A DNA stretch of 64,000 nucleotides from Streptomyces phaeoluteigriseus (GCF_001896135.2 NZ_MPOH02000011.1:1236858-1300857); one strand, 5' to 3'; positions 17,305-27,024 are shown, numbered from the stretch's first letter. Notes: a model not told the origin generated them from the letters alone. Made by a program: numbers and translations.

Positions 17305-17591
17305 CGTTTCGGTGTGCGCGGGGCCGAGGAAAACGCCCGCGGCGGCCGTAGTCCTGGAATGGACCGACGCCCGTCGCGGGCGATTCCGTGGCCGCCCGGC
17401 AGCCGTTTACCGCTGGTTACACCCCTGGACGGCCCGAAGCAATTTCCTTTCCTCGCACATTTGATCGGCTTTCTCGCCGCCATTTTTGAATGAAAGACAG
17501 AAATCACGGCGGAGTTGCGGATCTCTTGAACGCACACCCTCTCGATCGCCGTACCACTGGGAAAGGTGAGCAGCCGGGGTTTCAGCGAGGG
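17305..17591. promoter_or_regulatory. AT-richer intergenic region before the kinase-like gene
   Basis: This stretch of 287 bp contains a GC-rich inverted repeat (GCCCGCGGC near 17335 against GTCGCGGGC near 17375) that may end the dehydratase transcript. A markedly AT-richer stretch follows (about 17440-17500, including ATTTTTGAATG) and probably carries the promoter of the next gene. No precise -35/-10 pair is claimed. Confidence 0.4.
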
Positions 17592-19254
17592 ATGACCATG
17601 GTCAAGGCGCACGTCTCCGAGCACGAGTTGGTCGCCGGTCGGTACCGGCTCCTCGACGTCGTCCACCGCGAGACGAACCGCGTCGGCTGGTACGGCGAGT
17701 ACGCCGACGACTCGGCCGGCACCCGCCCGTGTCTGATCACCCGGATCGGGCTGCCCACGGGCCTCGGCGAGGAGGACGCGCACCGGGCCGCCGAGCGCGT
17801 CGTACGGATGTCCGAGACGATGGCCCGGGTGTGCCCCGGCCGGGTCGCCACGGTCCTCGACGCCCTCGCTGAGACGGGGTCCCTGTGGACCGTGACCGAG
17901 TGGATCGACGGCCTCCCCCTGGGCCAACTGATCGAGCAGCGGCGCGTGTTCCCGCACGCCCGCGCCGCGCGCATCGGGCTGGAGCTGCTCGACGTGCTGG
18001 AGGTCGCGCACGGCCAGGGCATCACCCACGGCGAGCTGAGCCCCGGTCAGGTGTTCGTGCGGGCACACGGCCCGGTCGTCGTCACCGGCTTCGGCCTCGC
18101 GGGCGTGGCCCTGGCTCCCCGCCTCGCGGCCCCGTCGTACGCCTCCCCCGAGCAGGCGCGGGACGAGCGGATCGGGCCTGCGGCGGATCTGTGGGCGGTG
18201 GGCGCGATCCTCTACACGATGGTCGAGGGCCGGCCGCCGTACCGGGACCGGGACCGGCCGGAGGCCACGCTGAAGGGCGTGGACCGGCTGCCGTTGCGCA
18301 CTCCGCTGCGGGCCGGTCCGCTAGGACCCGCCATCCAGGGCCTGCTGCGCAAGGACTCGCGGGAGCGGATGACCCGGCCGGCGGTGCGCCACAGCCTCGC
18401 CCGCGTCCTGGACGAGGACACGCACGGGGTGCCCGAGCCCCGACTGCGGCGCGCGTACGCCGTCGAGCGGGTCGCCGGTCGGGGGTGGAACGGGCGGGCC
18501 GTGGCGGGCGGGACCGCGCTGGCCGTGATCGCCATGACGGTCGCCGTCCTGGCCGCGACGGGCCAGTTGCCCGGGACCGAGAGCACGTCGTCGGACAGCG
18601 CGCGGACCCGCCCGACCGCGCCCAGCGCCCCGCCCGGCGAGGACCGCGCCGACGAAGTCACGGACGTGCCCGACGCCGGCCCCGAGCCCGCCGGCCGCGT
18701 CCTCACCGCCCGCGGCCTCCGCCGGCCCCACCCCGACCTCGGCCCCGACTCCCACTGCCGCCTCCCCGTCGGCCACCGCCGGGGCCCTGCCGGCCGGCTT
18801 CCGGGTGTTCCGGGCGCAGGAGGGCTTCTCCGTCGCCCTCCCCGAGGACTGGAGCCGGCTGGACACCTCGCGCACCGGGGACCTCGCCTACCGGGTCACG
18901 TTCGGCGCCGAGGGCGATCCGCGCACCCTCGCGGTCACCTACAGCGAACGCGTCGGCCCGGACCCGGTGGCGGTCTGGCGCGACGACGTGGAGCCGGGCC
19001 TGCGCCGGGCCGACGGGTTCGCGCGCATCGGGGCGATCGAGGCGACGACGTACCGGGGCTACGAGGCGGCCGACATGGAATGGGTCGTCGACGTCGACGG
19101 CACCCGGGTACGCACCTTCGGCCGCGGCTTCCTCCTCGGCGACCACCGGGGCTTCTCCCTGCGCTGGACGACCCCCGCGGCCGACTGGGACGAACCCGCC
19201 AACGACCGGGCCCTGGACACCTTCCTGAGCACCTTCCGGCCGGGTTCGCCCTGA
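17592..19254 (+). CDS. Membrane-anchored serine/threonine pseudokinase with extracytoplasmic domain (frameshifted)
   Basis: About 553 aa after repair. Residues 1-275 have a protein-kinase fold (VAGRYRLLDVVHRETNRVGW, SYASPEQARDERIGPAADLW, GAILYTMVEGRPPY) but the catalytic residues are gone. The HRDxKxxN loop reads THGELSPGQ, DFG reads GFG, and no VAxK lysine is present. A single transmembrane helix (ALAVIAMTVAVLAA) is followed by an Ala/Pro/Thr linker. A C-terminal domain (FRVFRAQEGFSVALPEDWSR to the end) recalls the lipoprotein-like sensor domains of Streptomyces kinases. The frame changes in the linker near 18690, consistent with one extra base or two missing. ATG at 17592 follows AGCGAGGG. 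Confidence 0.75.
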
Positions 19255-19332
19255 GCCGTCCCCCTCGGAGGCCGGCGAACCGGGCCGCCGGTCGTGCGGA
19301 ACGACGGAGCGCCGGACCCCGGCCGGGGCCGA

Positions 19333-19515
19333 GGGCCTGTCGTTCGGATCGGGCCACAGGAAATCGACTGTGCTGTTCAGCGCGGTGAGCGGGGCCTGGT
19401 GCGTGCAACCGCGAGGCGAAGGAGGGCGTCGACGCGGAGCGTCGGCGAGTGACGACAACGCGGCAGATGTGCGTGACGGGCCCCGCGTCTGCGGCGTGAT
19501 CCAAACGACAGGCCC
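19333..19515. mobile_element. Candidate MITE / internally deleted insertion sequence (183 bp)
   Basis: The ends are inverted repeats of 18 bp: GGGCCTGTCGTTCGGATC on the left (19333-19350) and GATCCAAACGACAGGCCC on the right (19498-19515), with one mismatch. The inside has no coding capacity. The GGCCTGTCGTTTGGATC-type end resembles termini of IS5-family elements in Streptomyces. No clear target duplication is visible. It sits directly at the 3' end of the serine-hydrolase gene, whose stop codon follows 4 bp later. Confidence 0.6.
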
Positions 19516-19518
19516 CAG

Positions 19519-20958
19519 CTAGGACCGCGGCGCGCGCCGCATGTGCAGGGAGCCGCCGTGCAGGGGCTGTGTGGCCCAGCGGGCGGTGAAGGTCCTGGCA
19601 GGGAGGGAGCAGGTCACCCGGAGCCGGTGCGGGGTCTCCAGGAAGGCCAGGTCCACGGCGAGGGTGTCGCCGTCGCTCCAGCCGCCGCTCGCCGCGACGG
19701 GCACGGGTTCCTCGGTCACGGTCCAGCCGCCGGGGCCCAGGCGCGGTGCGAGGCGCTCGTCGCCCTCGGCGAGGGTCAGTGTCCAACCGTCCCCGTCCGC
19801 CGTGACGCGCACGCCGGTGAGGCTCGGCTGGTCGGCGCAGACACCGCCGTCCGGAGTGAAGGCGGTCCCCGACCATGCGCGCGGGCGGTCCGGCGGGGCG
19901 GGCTTGCCCGGGGCGGGCGGGAGTGCGAGGCGGGTGAGGCGGTCGGCGAGGGCCGCGTCGGCGTCCTGGCGACCGGACAGCGGGGCCGGGCGGAACGCCG
20001 GCAGGAGGTGCTCCCAGACGAGGTCCAGCAGGCCCTGCATGTCGGGGGTCGCCGCGGTCGTGGCGATGACGGCGTCGTGCTCGGGCAGGACGAGGCAGAA
20101 CTGGCCGTAGGCTCCGTCGCCGCGGTAGCCGTGCCGGGAGCGCCAGAACTGGAAGCCGTACCCGCAATCCCAGTCCTGCCGGTCGGTGTCGCCCATGGCG
20201 CCCGCCGTCGGGATGTGCTCGCGGGTCGCCTGCGCGATCCACTCCCGCGGCAGCAGCCGCCGCCCGTCCGCCTCGCCCTCGCGCAGGTACAGCCGGCCCA
20301 GCCGGGCGATCGCGTCGGTGGTGCCGTGCAGGCCGCTGAAGCCCAGCTCCCGGCCGGTCCGGTCGGTCAGCCAGGCGACCTCGCCGAAACCGAGCGGGTC
20401 CAGCAACCGGGGCCGTAGGTAGGCGGTGAGGGACTGACCGGTGACGCGCTGGACGATCGCGGCGAGGGTGTAGGTGGCGGGCTGGTTGTACGCGAACACC
20501 GTGCCCGGATCGCGGTCCGGCGGCAGCAGCAGGAAGCCGCGGACGAGGTCGTCGCGGTCGAGCGCGCGGGCCCGGTCCAGGGTCTCGGCCTCGTGTCCGC
20601 TCGCCATCGACGCCACGTGCCGCACCCGCATCGCGCGGCTGCGCGGGTCGGTGATGTCGGCGTCGAACTCCGGGAAGTACGAGATCACCGGGTCGTCCAG
20701 CCCGATCAGCCCCTCGGCGACGGCGAACCCGGCGGCCGTCGAGGTGAAGCTCTTGCTGAGGGAGTACAGCAGGTGGAGGCGGTCGGGCGTGTACGGCGCC
20801 CACCAGCCGGCGGCGACGACATGGTCGTGCCGCAGGACCATGAGGCTGTGTGGCTCGATGGCGTCGGCCGCGTCGACGGCGTCGAGGAAGGCGAGGACGC
20901 CCGAGGCGTCGACGCCCTGGGCGGACGGGGTGCTGTCAGGCAGTGGACGGGCGCTCAT
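19519..20958 (-). CDS. Beta-lactamase-family serine hydrolase (class C/esterase type)
   Basis: 479 aa. The N-terminal 370 residues form the beta-lactamase/DD-peptidase fold. The active site S-x-x-K is SLSK at about residues 66-69, and the YxN-type motif appears as AYNQP. The C-terminal 110 residues form a separate beta-rich domain. No signal peptide is seen, which favours an intracellular esterase or amidase over resistance to beta-lactams. ATG at 20958. The gene is convergent with the kinase-like gene and ends against the MITE-like element. Confidence 0.85.
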   Translation of the reverse strand: MSARPLPDSTPSAQGVDASGVLAFLDAVDAADAIEPHSLMVLRHDHVVAAGWWAPYTPDRLHLLYSLSKSFTSTAAGFAVAEGLIGLDDPVISYFPEFDADITDPRSRAMRVRHVASMASGHEAETLDRARALDRDDLVRGFLLLPPDRDPGTVFAYNQPATYTLAAIVQRVTGQSLTAYLRPRLLDPLGFGEVAWLTDRTGRELGFSGLHGTTDAIARLGRLYLREGEADGRRLLPREWIAQATREHIPTAGAMGDTDRQDWDCGYGFQFWRSRHGYRGDGAYGQFCLVLPEHDAVIATTAATPDMQGLLDLVWEHLLPAFRPAPLSGRQDADAALADRLTRLALPPAPGKPAPPDRPRAWSGTAFTPDGGVCADQPSLTGVRVTADGDGWTLTLAEGDERLAPRLGPGGWTVTEEPVPVAASGGWSDGDTLAVDLAFLETPHRLRVTCSLPARTFTARWATQPLHGGSLHMRRAPRS

Positions 20959-21065
20959 GTCCGCATCCTTCCCCGAATGCCGGGCGGACGGCGAGGGAGG
21001 TCCGGGCTTTTTCCGGTCCCGCCCGCGGCCGGTTTCCTGCCCCGTTCCCCGGGGACCCGTCACAC

Positions 21066-22037
21066 ATGGTGCGAATCGGATACACGATGATGACCGAACA
21101 GGCCGGCCCTCGTGACCTGGTCGACCACGTGGTGCGGGCCGAGGAAGCCGGTTTCGACTTCTCGGTGACCTCGGACCACTACTTTCCGTGGCTGCGGTCA
21201 CAGGGCCACTCCCCCTACGCGTGGAGCGTGTTGGGCGCCGCCGCCCAGGCCACCTCGCGCATTCCGCTGATGACGTACGTGACCTGCCCGACGGTCCGCT
21301 ACCACCCGGCGGTCGTGGCGCAGAAGGCCGCCACCATGCAGCTGCTGTCCGAGGGGCGCTTCCGGCTGGGGCTCGGCTCCGGGGAGAACCTCAACGAGCA
21401 CGTGGTGGGCGGTGGCTGGCCGGCCGTGGACGTGCGGCACGAGATGCTCGAGGAGGCCGTGGAGATCATCCGGGCGCTCTTCGAGGGCGGCCACGTGACG
21501 CATCACGGCACACACTTCGACGTCGACTCGGCCCGGCTGTGGGACCTGCCCGACGCGCCGCCCGAGATCGGCATCGCCGTCTCCGGGGAGCAGTCGTGCG
21601 CGCTCGCGGGGCGCCTCGCCGACCTGGTGATCGCCACCGAGCCGAAGGCCGGGCTGCTGGACGCCTTCGACCGGCACGGCGGATCGGGCAAGCCGCGCGT
21701 GGGCCAGCTGCCGGTCTCCTACGACCCCGACCGGGACACGGCGGTGAAACGGGCACACGCCCAGTTCCGCTGGTTCGGCAACGGCTGGAAGGTGAACGCC
21801 GAGCTGCCGCATCCGGACTCCTTCGAGTCGGCGACCCAGTTCGTCACCCCGGACGACGTGGCCGCGTCCATCCCGTGCGGCGACGACCCGGACGCCTTCG
21901 TCGAGGCGGTCCGTCCGTACGCGGAGGCCGGCTTCACGGAGATCGCCCTGGTGCAGATCGGGGGCGACACGCAGCCGGCGTATCTGGACTGGTCGGAGAA
22001 GACGCTGCTGCCCGCCCTGCGCGACGCGTTCGGCTGA
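21066..22037 (+). CDS. LLM-class F420-dependent oxidoreductase
   Basis: 323 aa, luciferase-like TIM barrel. It begins MVRIGYTMMTEQAG and carries the family segments FSVTSDHYFPWLRSQGHSP, VTCPTVRYHPAVVAQKAAT and FRLGLGSGENLNEHVVG. It resembles F420-dependent glucose-6-phosphate dehydrogenase-like enzymes of Actinobacteria, which transfer hydride between F420 and an unknown substrate. The promoter lies in the 107 bp shared with the divergent serine hydrolase. The ATG at 21066 lacks a strong ribosome-binding site. Confidence 0.85.
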   Translation: MVRIGYTMMTEQAGPRDLVDHVVRAEEAGFDFSVTSDHYFPWLRSQGHSPYAWSVLGAAAQATSRIPLMTYVTCPTVRYHPAVVAQKAATMQLLSEGRFRLGLGSGENLNEHVVGGGWPAVDVRHEMLEEAVEIIRALFEGGHVTHHGTHFDVDSARLWDLPDAPPEIGIAVSGEQSCALAGRLADLVIATEPKAGLLDAFDRHGGSGKPRVGQLPVSYDPDRDTAVKRAHAQFRWFGNGWKVNAELPHPDSFESATQFVTPDDVAASIPCGDDPDAFVEAVRPYAEAGFTEIALVQIGGDTQPAYLDWSEKTLLPALRDAFG

Positions 22038-22098
22038 CTCCCCCCGGCCCCCCACCGGCGTGACGGGTTACGGGCGGCGCCCACCTGCCTGTCCTAGG

Positions 22099-22143
22099 CT
22101 GCGGGAACCGCGCATCCCGTTCCGGGGCGTGCGGTTCCCGCAG
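22099..22143 (+). promoter_or_regulatory. Perfect inverted repeat in the leader of the next gene
   Basis: CTGCGGGAACCGC (22099-22111) and GCGGTTCCCGCAG (22131-22143) form perfect 13-bp arms around a 19-nt loop. The repeat ends 20 nt before the GTG start, just ahead of the ribosome-binding site AGGAG at 22151. Either an mRNA hairpin that governs the downstream gene or the terminator of the oxidoreductase gene is possible. Its closeness to the start favours regulation. Confidence 0.6.
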
Positions 22144-22163
22144 TCTGCACAGGAGAGTCATCC

Positions 22164-23201
22164 GTGACCGTAGCGATCGACCCGTCCGAGACGTCCGCCG
22201 CGGCGGCGTCCCCCGCTCCGCTGTCCGACCTCGTGGCGCGCGACGCCCGCGAGTTCGGCGTGTACGCGCGGACCGGTGGCTGGGCCTTCGGGCTGATGGT
22301 GGCGCGCAGCGTCCGGCCGGGCGGGCAGAGCGCGCAGGAGACGCCGAAGGTGTCGGCGAAGGAGTTCGCCGAACTGGCCGGCTGCTCCGCGGAGCGCGTC
22401 ATGCGTCACTACAAGGCCTGGGACCGGGCCGCCGACGACGGTCTCGTCCCGCACTTCGAGGAACTGGCGCCGGGACAGGAGGTCGAGCTGCCGGACGCCG
22501 ACGTATGGCTGACCTACTACGTGTCGCGCTCCAGCGCCTCCTCCGAGCGCGGCACCGCGATCGCCGAGGCCGCCGAGGCCGAGGGCATCCGGCCGACCAA
22601 GGCGCTGGAGGTGGCCGAGAACCCGACGGCCCTGCGCGCGGCGATCCTCGCCGACCCGTCGACCGCGCGGGCGGCGCGTGCCGCGCTCCTGGACCGCATC
22701 AAGGAGGACCCGGAGCTGCAGAGCGAGCTGGCGCGGGACGTGGTGCGCACCGACGACCTCAAGAAGGCCGTCGCCAGCGAGAGCCGCTCCGCGGACCGGA
22801 TCGGCTACGTCCGTCAGATCGCCGAGTCGGGTCGGATCAAGACGCCCGCCGGGCAGACCGTGGACGCGCCCGCCGACCTGCGCCAGGAGGCCGAGCGGCA
22901 CCTGTCCCTGCTCGACGAGCTGGAGGAGGGCGAGGACTCCGGTGAGTGGGCGACGGAGGCGTACGACACGCTGAAGACCCTCGTCGTGGAGGCCGTGGAG
23001 GCCGACCCCGAGCTGCGGGTGCAGGAGCGGCGCACGAAGTTCTACAGCGGTCTCCAGAAGGCGACGAAGGTGTTCGAGGAGCTGACCTTCGACGACGCGC
23101 AGGACTTCTACGAGGACGACATGGTCAAGCAGCTGGAGGAACTCCAGCAGGCGATCGGCGGCTGCATCGCGGCCCTGCGCGGGGCCCGCGCCACGGACTG
23201 A
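22164..23201 (+). CDS. Conserved Streptomyces protein of unknown function (helical, possible HTH)
   Basis: 345 aa, hydrophilic, rich in Glu and Ala. Residues about 65-90 (SAKEFAELAGCSAERVMRHY) read like a helix-turn-helix that would bind DNA. The middle (about 125-230) is a long helical stretch with SADRIGYVRQIAESGRI, and the C-terminus is acidic. There are no membrane segments or recognised catalytic motifs. The GTG start at 22164 follows AGGAGAG. A perfect hairpin stands in the leader. A DNA-associated regulatory role is a guess from the HTH-like segment only. Confidence 0.7.
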   Translation: MTVAIDPSETSAAAASPAPLSDLVARDAREFGVYARTGGWAFGLMVARSVRPGGQSAQETPKVSAKEFAELAGCSAERVMRHYKAWDRAADDGLVPHFEELAPGQEVELPDADVWLTYYVSRSSASSERGTAIAEAAEAEGIRPTKALEVAENPTALRAAILADPSTARAARAALLDRIKEDPELQSELARDVVRTDDLKKAVASESRSADRIGYVRQIAESGRIKTPAGQTVDAPADLRQEAERHLSLLDELEEGEDSGEWATEAYDTLKTLVVEAVEADPELRVQERRTKFYSGLQKATKVFEELTFDDAQDFYEDDMVKQLEELQQAIGGCIAALRGARATD

Positions 23202-23211
23202 GCCGTGCGCG

Positions 23212-23262
23212 CCGGGCGGCGGACGGGCGGCCGTACCAGTGGCCCGCCCGCCCGCCGCCGCG
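23212..23262. terminator. Convergent GC-rich hairpin
   Basis: An imperfect inverted repeat: the stretch GGGCGGCGGACGGGCGGCC is answered by GGCCCGCCCGCCCGCCGCC after the loop GTACCAGT. It lies between two genes that end toward each other (stops at 23201 and 23276), so it probably terminates both. Confidence 0.65.
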
Positions 23263-23275
23263 GGAAGTGGACCTC

Positions 23276-23770
23276 TCAGCGGGACGAGTAGCGGCGCCGG
23301 GTCCACAGGGGAACCCCGAACCAGAACACCAGGTACCACACGAGCACCCCGGTCACCAGGTACGGCACATAGCCGTCGTGGGTGGCCACCCGCAGTATCA
23401 GCAGCAGTGCCGAGGTCATCGTGGCGAGCAGCAGCATCAGCCCGACGAACGTCATCCGGGAGGCCCAGGTGACCGCCTGCGACTTCACCCGCCGCCCGGA
23501 GACCAGCCGGTGCAGGGAGACCGGGCCGATGAGGGCGCCCGTCGCGCAGGCGCCCAGCACCACCGTGACGATGTAGATGGCCCGGTCGACGTCCTCGAGG
23601 CTCGCGTAGCGCGGGGTGAAGACGACCGTGAGCAGGAAGCCGAAGAGGATCTGGACGCCTGTCTGGGCGACCCGGACCTCCTGGATCAGCTCCCCCCACA
23701 TCCGGTCGGCCCGCTCCTCCTCGGTCTCGTTGCGACCTCTGCGACGCTCGTCCCCCACTGCGGTGGCCAC
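23276..23770 (-). CDS. DUF6328-family membrane protein
   Basis: 164 aa. A charged N-terminus (RNETEEERADRMWGELIQEV) is followed by four hydrophobic helices in two pairs (VQILFGFLLTVVF, IYIVTVVLGACATGALIG, MTFVGLMLLLATMTSALLLI, YLVTGVLVWYLVFWFGVPL). The RVAQTGVQILFGFLL segment is characteristic of the family. Function is unknown. The GTG start at 23770 has a near-perfect GGAGGAC ribosome-binding site, which fixes the start. Monocistronic, between two divergently or convergently placed genes. Confidence 0.8.
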   Translation of the reverse strand: MATAVGDERRRGRNETEEERADRMWGELIQEVRVAQTGVQILFGFLLTVVFTPRYASLEDVDRAIYIVTVVLGACATGALIGPVSLHRLVSGRRVKSQAVTWASRMTFVGLMLLLATMTSALLLILRVATHDGYVPYLVTGVLVWYLVFWFGVPLWTRRRYSSR

Positions 23771-23852
23771 GTGTCCTCCCCGGTTCGATTACGTGTTCTC
23801 ACCGGCGTGTACCCGCTGATCGGCGTTTTTCTCCGGCTGATCGCGGGCCGGA

Positions 23853-24836
23853 CTACCAGCGGCCCTCGACCTGCTCCTTGATCCGCCGCTCGTAGAGGTC
23901 CCGGATCGCGGCCAGGGTCTCCTCGGACAGCTCGGGCAGGCGGGCGGCGGCCGCGTTGGCGCGGGCCTGCTCGGGCGAGCGGGCGCCGGGGATCACCGTG
24001 GTCACGCCGGGCTGCTGGACGATCCAGCGCAGCGCCAGCTGGGCCGGGGTGCAGCCCTCGGGGGCGAGGGCGGAGAACTCGGCGGCGGCCTCGACGCCGG
24101 TGGCGTAGTCGACGCCGGAGAACGTCTCGCCCTGGTCGAAGGACTCGCCGTGCCGGTTGTAGGTGCGGTGGTCGTTCTCCGGGAAGACGGTGTCCTTGGT
24201 GTACTTGCCGGACAGCAGGCCGGAGGCGAGCGGAACGCGCGCGATGATGCCGACGCCGGCCTCGCGGGCCGCCGGGAGGACCTCGTACAGCGGCTTCATG
24301 CGGAACGGGTTGAGGATGATCTGCACGCTGGCCACACCCGGCCGGGCGATCGCCGTGAGGGCCTCGGCGCAGGTCTCCACGCTGACGCCGTAGTGGGCGA
24401 TGCGCTCCTCCTCCACCAGGGTGTCGAGGGCGTCGAAGACCTCGTCCGTGGAGTAGACGGGGGTGGGCGGGCAGTGCAGCTGCACGAGGTCGATGCGGTC
24501 GACGCCGAGGTTGCGGCGGGAGCGGTCGTTCCAGGCGCGGAAGTTGTCGAGAACGTAGTTCTCGGGGATCTGGTCCACGCGGCGGCCCATCTTCGTGGCG
24601 ACCAGTACATGCAGGTCGGGCCGTCCGCCGAGGAAGCCGGCGATGGTCTGCTCGCTGCGGCCGTCGCCGTACACGTCGGCGGTGTCGAAGAAGGTGACGC
24701 CCGACTCGGCGGCCGCCTCCAGCACCGCCAGCGCCTCCTTGTCGTCGACGTCGCCCCAGTCGGCGCCCAGTTGCCAGGTGCCGAGACCGATGACGGATGC
24801 GTGCTGACCAGACCTGCCGAATTCGCGCTCGTCCAT
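23853..24836 (-). CDS. Aldo/keto reductase
   Basis: 327 aa, TIM-barrel NADPH-dependent reductase. The catalytic tetrad is visible as D51 and Y56 in FFDTADVYGDGRSE, the Lys in VATKMGRR and the His in LVQLHCPP. The cofactor-binding C-terminal part reads TTVIPGARSPEQARANAAA. It resembles the YakC/PdxI-like reductases that act on aldehydes. The ATG at 24836 opens the gene. The substrate is not predictable from context. Confidence 0.88.
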   Translation of the reverse strand: MDEREFGRSGQHASVIGLGTWQLGADWGDVDDKEALAVLEAAAESGVTFFDTADVYGDGRSEQTIAGFLGGRPDLHVLVATKMGRRVDQIPENYVLDNFRAWNDRSRRNLGVDRIDLVQLHCPPTPVYSTDEVFDALDTLVEEERIAHYGVSVETCAEALTAIARPGVASVQIILNPFRMKPLYEVLPAAREAGVGIIARVPLASGLLSGKYTKDTVFPENDHRTYNRHGESFDQGETFSGVDYATGVEAAAEFSALAPEGCTPAQLALRWIVQQPGVTTVIPGARSPEQARANAAAARLPELSEETLAAIRDLYERRIKEQVEGRW

Positions 24837-25002
24837 GGGGGCAGTCTGTCATCGTTCCGGCCGGGCGCGGAACCGCCCGGTCCGGCCCGCCACCTGCGGT
24901 TCGTCCACGCGGCGGCCGGCCGGTCGGATCCGCCCGCACCGTGGCCGCGGCGGTCGGCGATCTCCTCGGTGCGGGCCCTTCCCCGCTCGGCCGGGCGGTC
25001 CG

Positions 25003-26240
25003 CTACTTCCGGGAGGCCGGGGTCCCGGCCTGCGCGGTTCTCGCGGTCTGTGCGCTCTGCGCGGTCCTGGCGAGCCTCGGTCCGAGCCAGCGCTTGAGCC
25101 TGCGCATGGACTCCAGCCGCCCGGCGGCCTTGTCGAGCCGGTAGTACAGCTGGGGCGGGACGTACGGCAGCAGGGGCGAGTGGCGCTGCCCGAGCAGGGC
25201 GAACATCTGCTCCGGCGGCAGGTCGATGTAGCGGGCGAGGTTCTCGTACCACTGGGCGCTGTGGCGGGCGGCGCTCTGCGGGGTCAGCAGGGCCGCCGTA
25301 CGGTCGCGCTCGTAGCGGGCGAGGGCCTGCGGCAGGACGGGGCACTCCCGCAGGGCGTCGGCGAGGGCGAAGGCGTCCTCCAGGGCGAGGGTGGTTCGCG
25401 CCGCATGGAGTAGTGGGTGGTGTGGGCGGCGTCGCCGAGGAGGACGACGTTGTCCCGGTACCAGGTGCGGTTGGTGAGGGTGCGGAAGGTCAGCCAGGGG
25501 GCGCCGCCGTCGCCGGAGGCGCGGCCGATCAGGGGGTGGCCGTCGAGGATGTGCGCGAAGAGTCCCTCCAGCCGTGCCGTTCCGTCCGCGTCGTTCGCCC
25601 GGTCGAGGCCGAGACCGGTCCGGGTTTCGGGGGCGCATTCGATGACGCAGGTGCTCCGATCGGCGCTGAACGGATAGCCGTAGCACCAGATCCAGCCGTG
25701 GCCGGTCTCCACGAAGGCGAAGGTGAAGGAGTCGAAGACCTTGGTGGTGCCGAGCCAGACGTAGGGGTTGCGGCCGGGCGTGAGCGCGGCGCCGAAGTGC
25801 TGTGCGTGACGGGTGCGCAGGGCGCTGTGCACGCCGTCGGCCGCGACGACCAGGTCCGCCTCGGGCAGTTCGTCGGGCGTGATCTCGCGCTCGAACTCCA
25901 GGCGTACGCCGAGTGCGCGGGCGCGTGCGGTGAGGATCTCCAGCAGTTTGTGGCGGCCGATGCCGTGGCCCGCGTCGCCGGGCTGACGGGTCACCAGGTC
26001 CCGTACGTGCGCGACCCCCTGGTTCCAGCGCACCGAGTGCTCCTCCACGGCGCGCGCCGACTCGGGGTCGCGGGCGTGGAGTTCGTCGAGGAGACCGCGC
26101 CAGTACGTGACGCCCCAGCCGTAGGTCGAGCCCTCCGGGTCGCGTTCGTGGACGGTGATGTCGTGGGACGGGTCCTGCCGCTTGAGCAGGATGGAGAGAT
26201 ACAGGCCGGCGGGCCCGCCGCCGACGCAGGCGACCTTCAC
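25003..26240 (-). CDS. FAD-dependent monooxygenase (frameshifted)
   Basis: Repaired length is 412 aa. The Rossmann motif VACVGGGPAGLYLSILLKR at the N-terminus and the second FAD motif GDAAHTTHYSM are in one frame; the rest (TTLALEDAFALADALRECP to the end) is in the next. One G missing near 25402 explains this: with it the sequence reads SMRRGTTLALEDA. The N-terminal region TYGWGVTYWRGLLDEL recalls salicylyl-CoA hydroxylase-type enzymes and VioD-like hydroxylases. It probably hydroxylates an aromatic compound. GTG start at 26240 behind GGGGGTG. It is divergent from the melanin genes. Confidence 0.75.
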
Positions 26241-26595
26241 GCACACCCCCAGAAATGACGAACTGTGGCTGATTGACGACGCACAGTAGCAGCGGGCGGG
26301 GGTGGTCACGGTGGGCCCTTCTTCGTAATTCCGTCACTTTCTCCACGTGAGCCACACCACTGGCGGAGCCGTCGCCCGCCAGAGATCACCGAAAGGGCCC
26401 CTTCCAGGGCAAGGAATTGCCCGTTCCGCTCGACGGGGCCCGCACCGGAGAGCAAGATCATCTTCATTTAAGATTGCACGGCTTGTTATCGATTGTCCGG
26501 ATCGCAGCCAACCCGTTCCGTGGGATTTCTCCCGCCCTCCGGTCGGCCGATAGGCATGCGGGGTCGTCAACCGAACGCACCCCAGGAGGTCCCGC
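26241..26595. promoter_or_regulatory. Divergent promoter region of monooxygenase and melC
   Basis: 355 bp without a gene. About 26455-26500 is strikingly AT-richer than the surroundings (TTCATTTAAGATTGCACGG and TTGTTATCGATTG) and probably holds the melC promoter. A smaller AT-rich patch at 26320-26345 may serve the monooxygenase. No operator palindrome was identified. Confidence 0.45.
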
Positions 26596-26991
26596 ATGCC
26601 GGAACTCAGCCGACGTCGCGCACTCACCACCGCGGCCGCCCTCGCCGCGGCCGCCACCGCCACCGGCACGGCCGCGGCGCACTCCATGCACGCCACCCCG
26701 TCCGACTCCCCAAACTCCCCCGGTTCCCCGGCCTCGTTCGACGAGGTCTACAAGGGACGCCGGATACAGGGCCGGCCCGCTGCCGGGGGCGGGCACCACG
26801 GCGGCGGTCACCACGGCGGTGGCTACGCGGTGTTCGTCGACGGTGTGGAGCTGCACGTGATGCGCAACGCCGACGGCAGCTGGATCAGCGTGGTCAGTCA
26901 CTACGCCCCGGTGCCGTCCCCGCGGGCCGCCGCCCGCGCCGCGGTCGACGAACTGCAGGGCGCACGGCTACTGCCGTTCCCCACCAACTGA
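26596..26991 (+). CDS. melC1: Tyrosinase copper chaperone / export helper MelC1
   Basis: 131 aa. The Tat-type signal ([20 protein letters not shown]) leads into a His-rich linker ([13 protein letters not shown]) and the conserved core [20 protein letters not shown]. MelC1 binds apo-tyrosinase, delivers copper to it and carries it out of the cell, since MelC2 has no signal of its own. The AGGAGG ribosome-binding site 13 nt before the ATG is unusually strong. It lies 33 bp before melC2 in the classical melC operon. Confidence 0.95.
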   Translation: MPELSRRRALTTAAALAAAATATGTAAAHSMHATPSDSPNSPGSPASFDEVYKGRRIQGRPAAGGGHHGGGHHGGGYAVFVDGVELHVMRNADGSWISVVSHYAPVPSPRAAARAAVDELQGARLLPFPTN

Positions 26992-27024
26992 CCGACCAGC
27001 AAGCACACTTGGAGCACCACGCAC

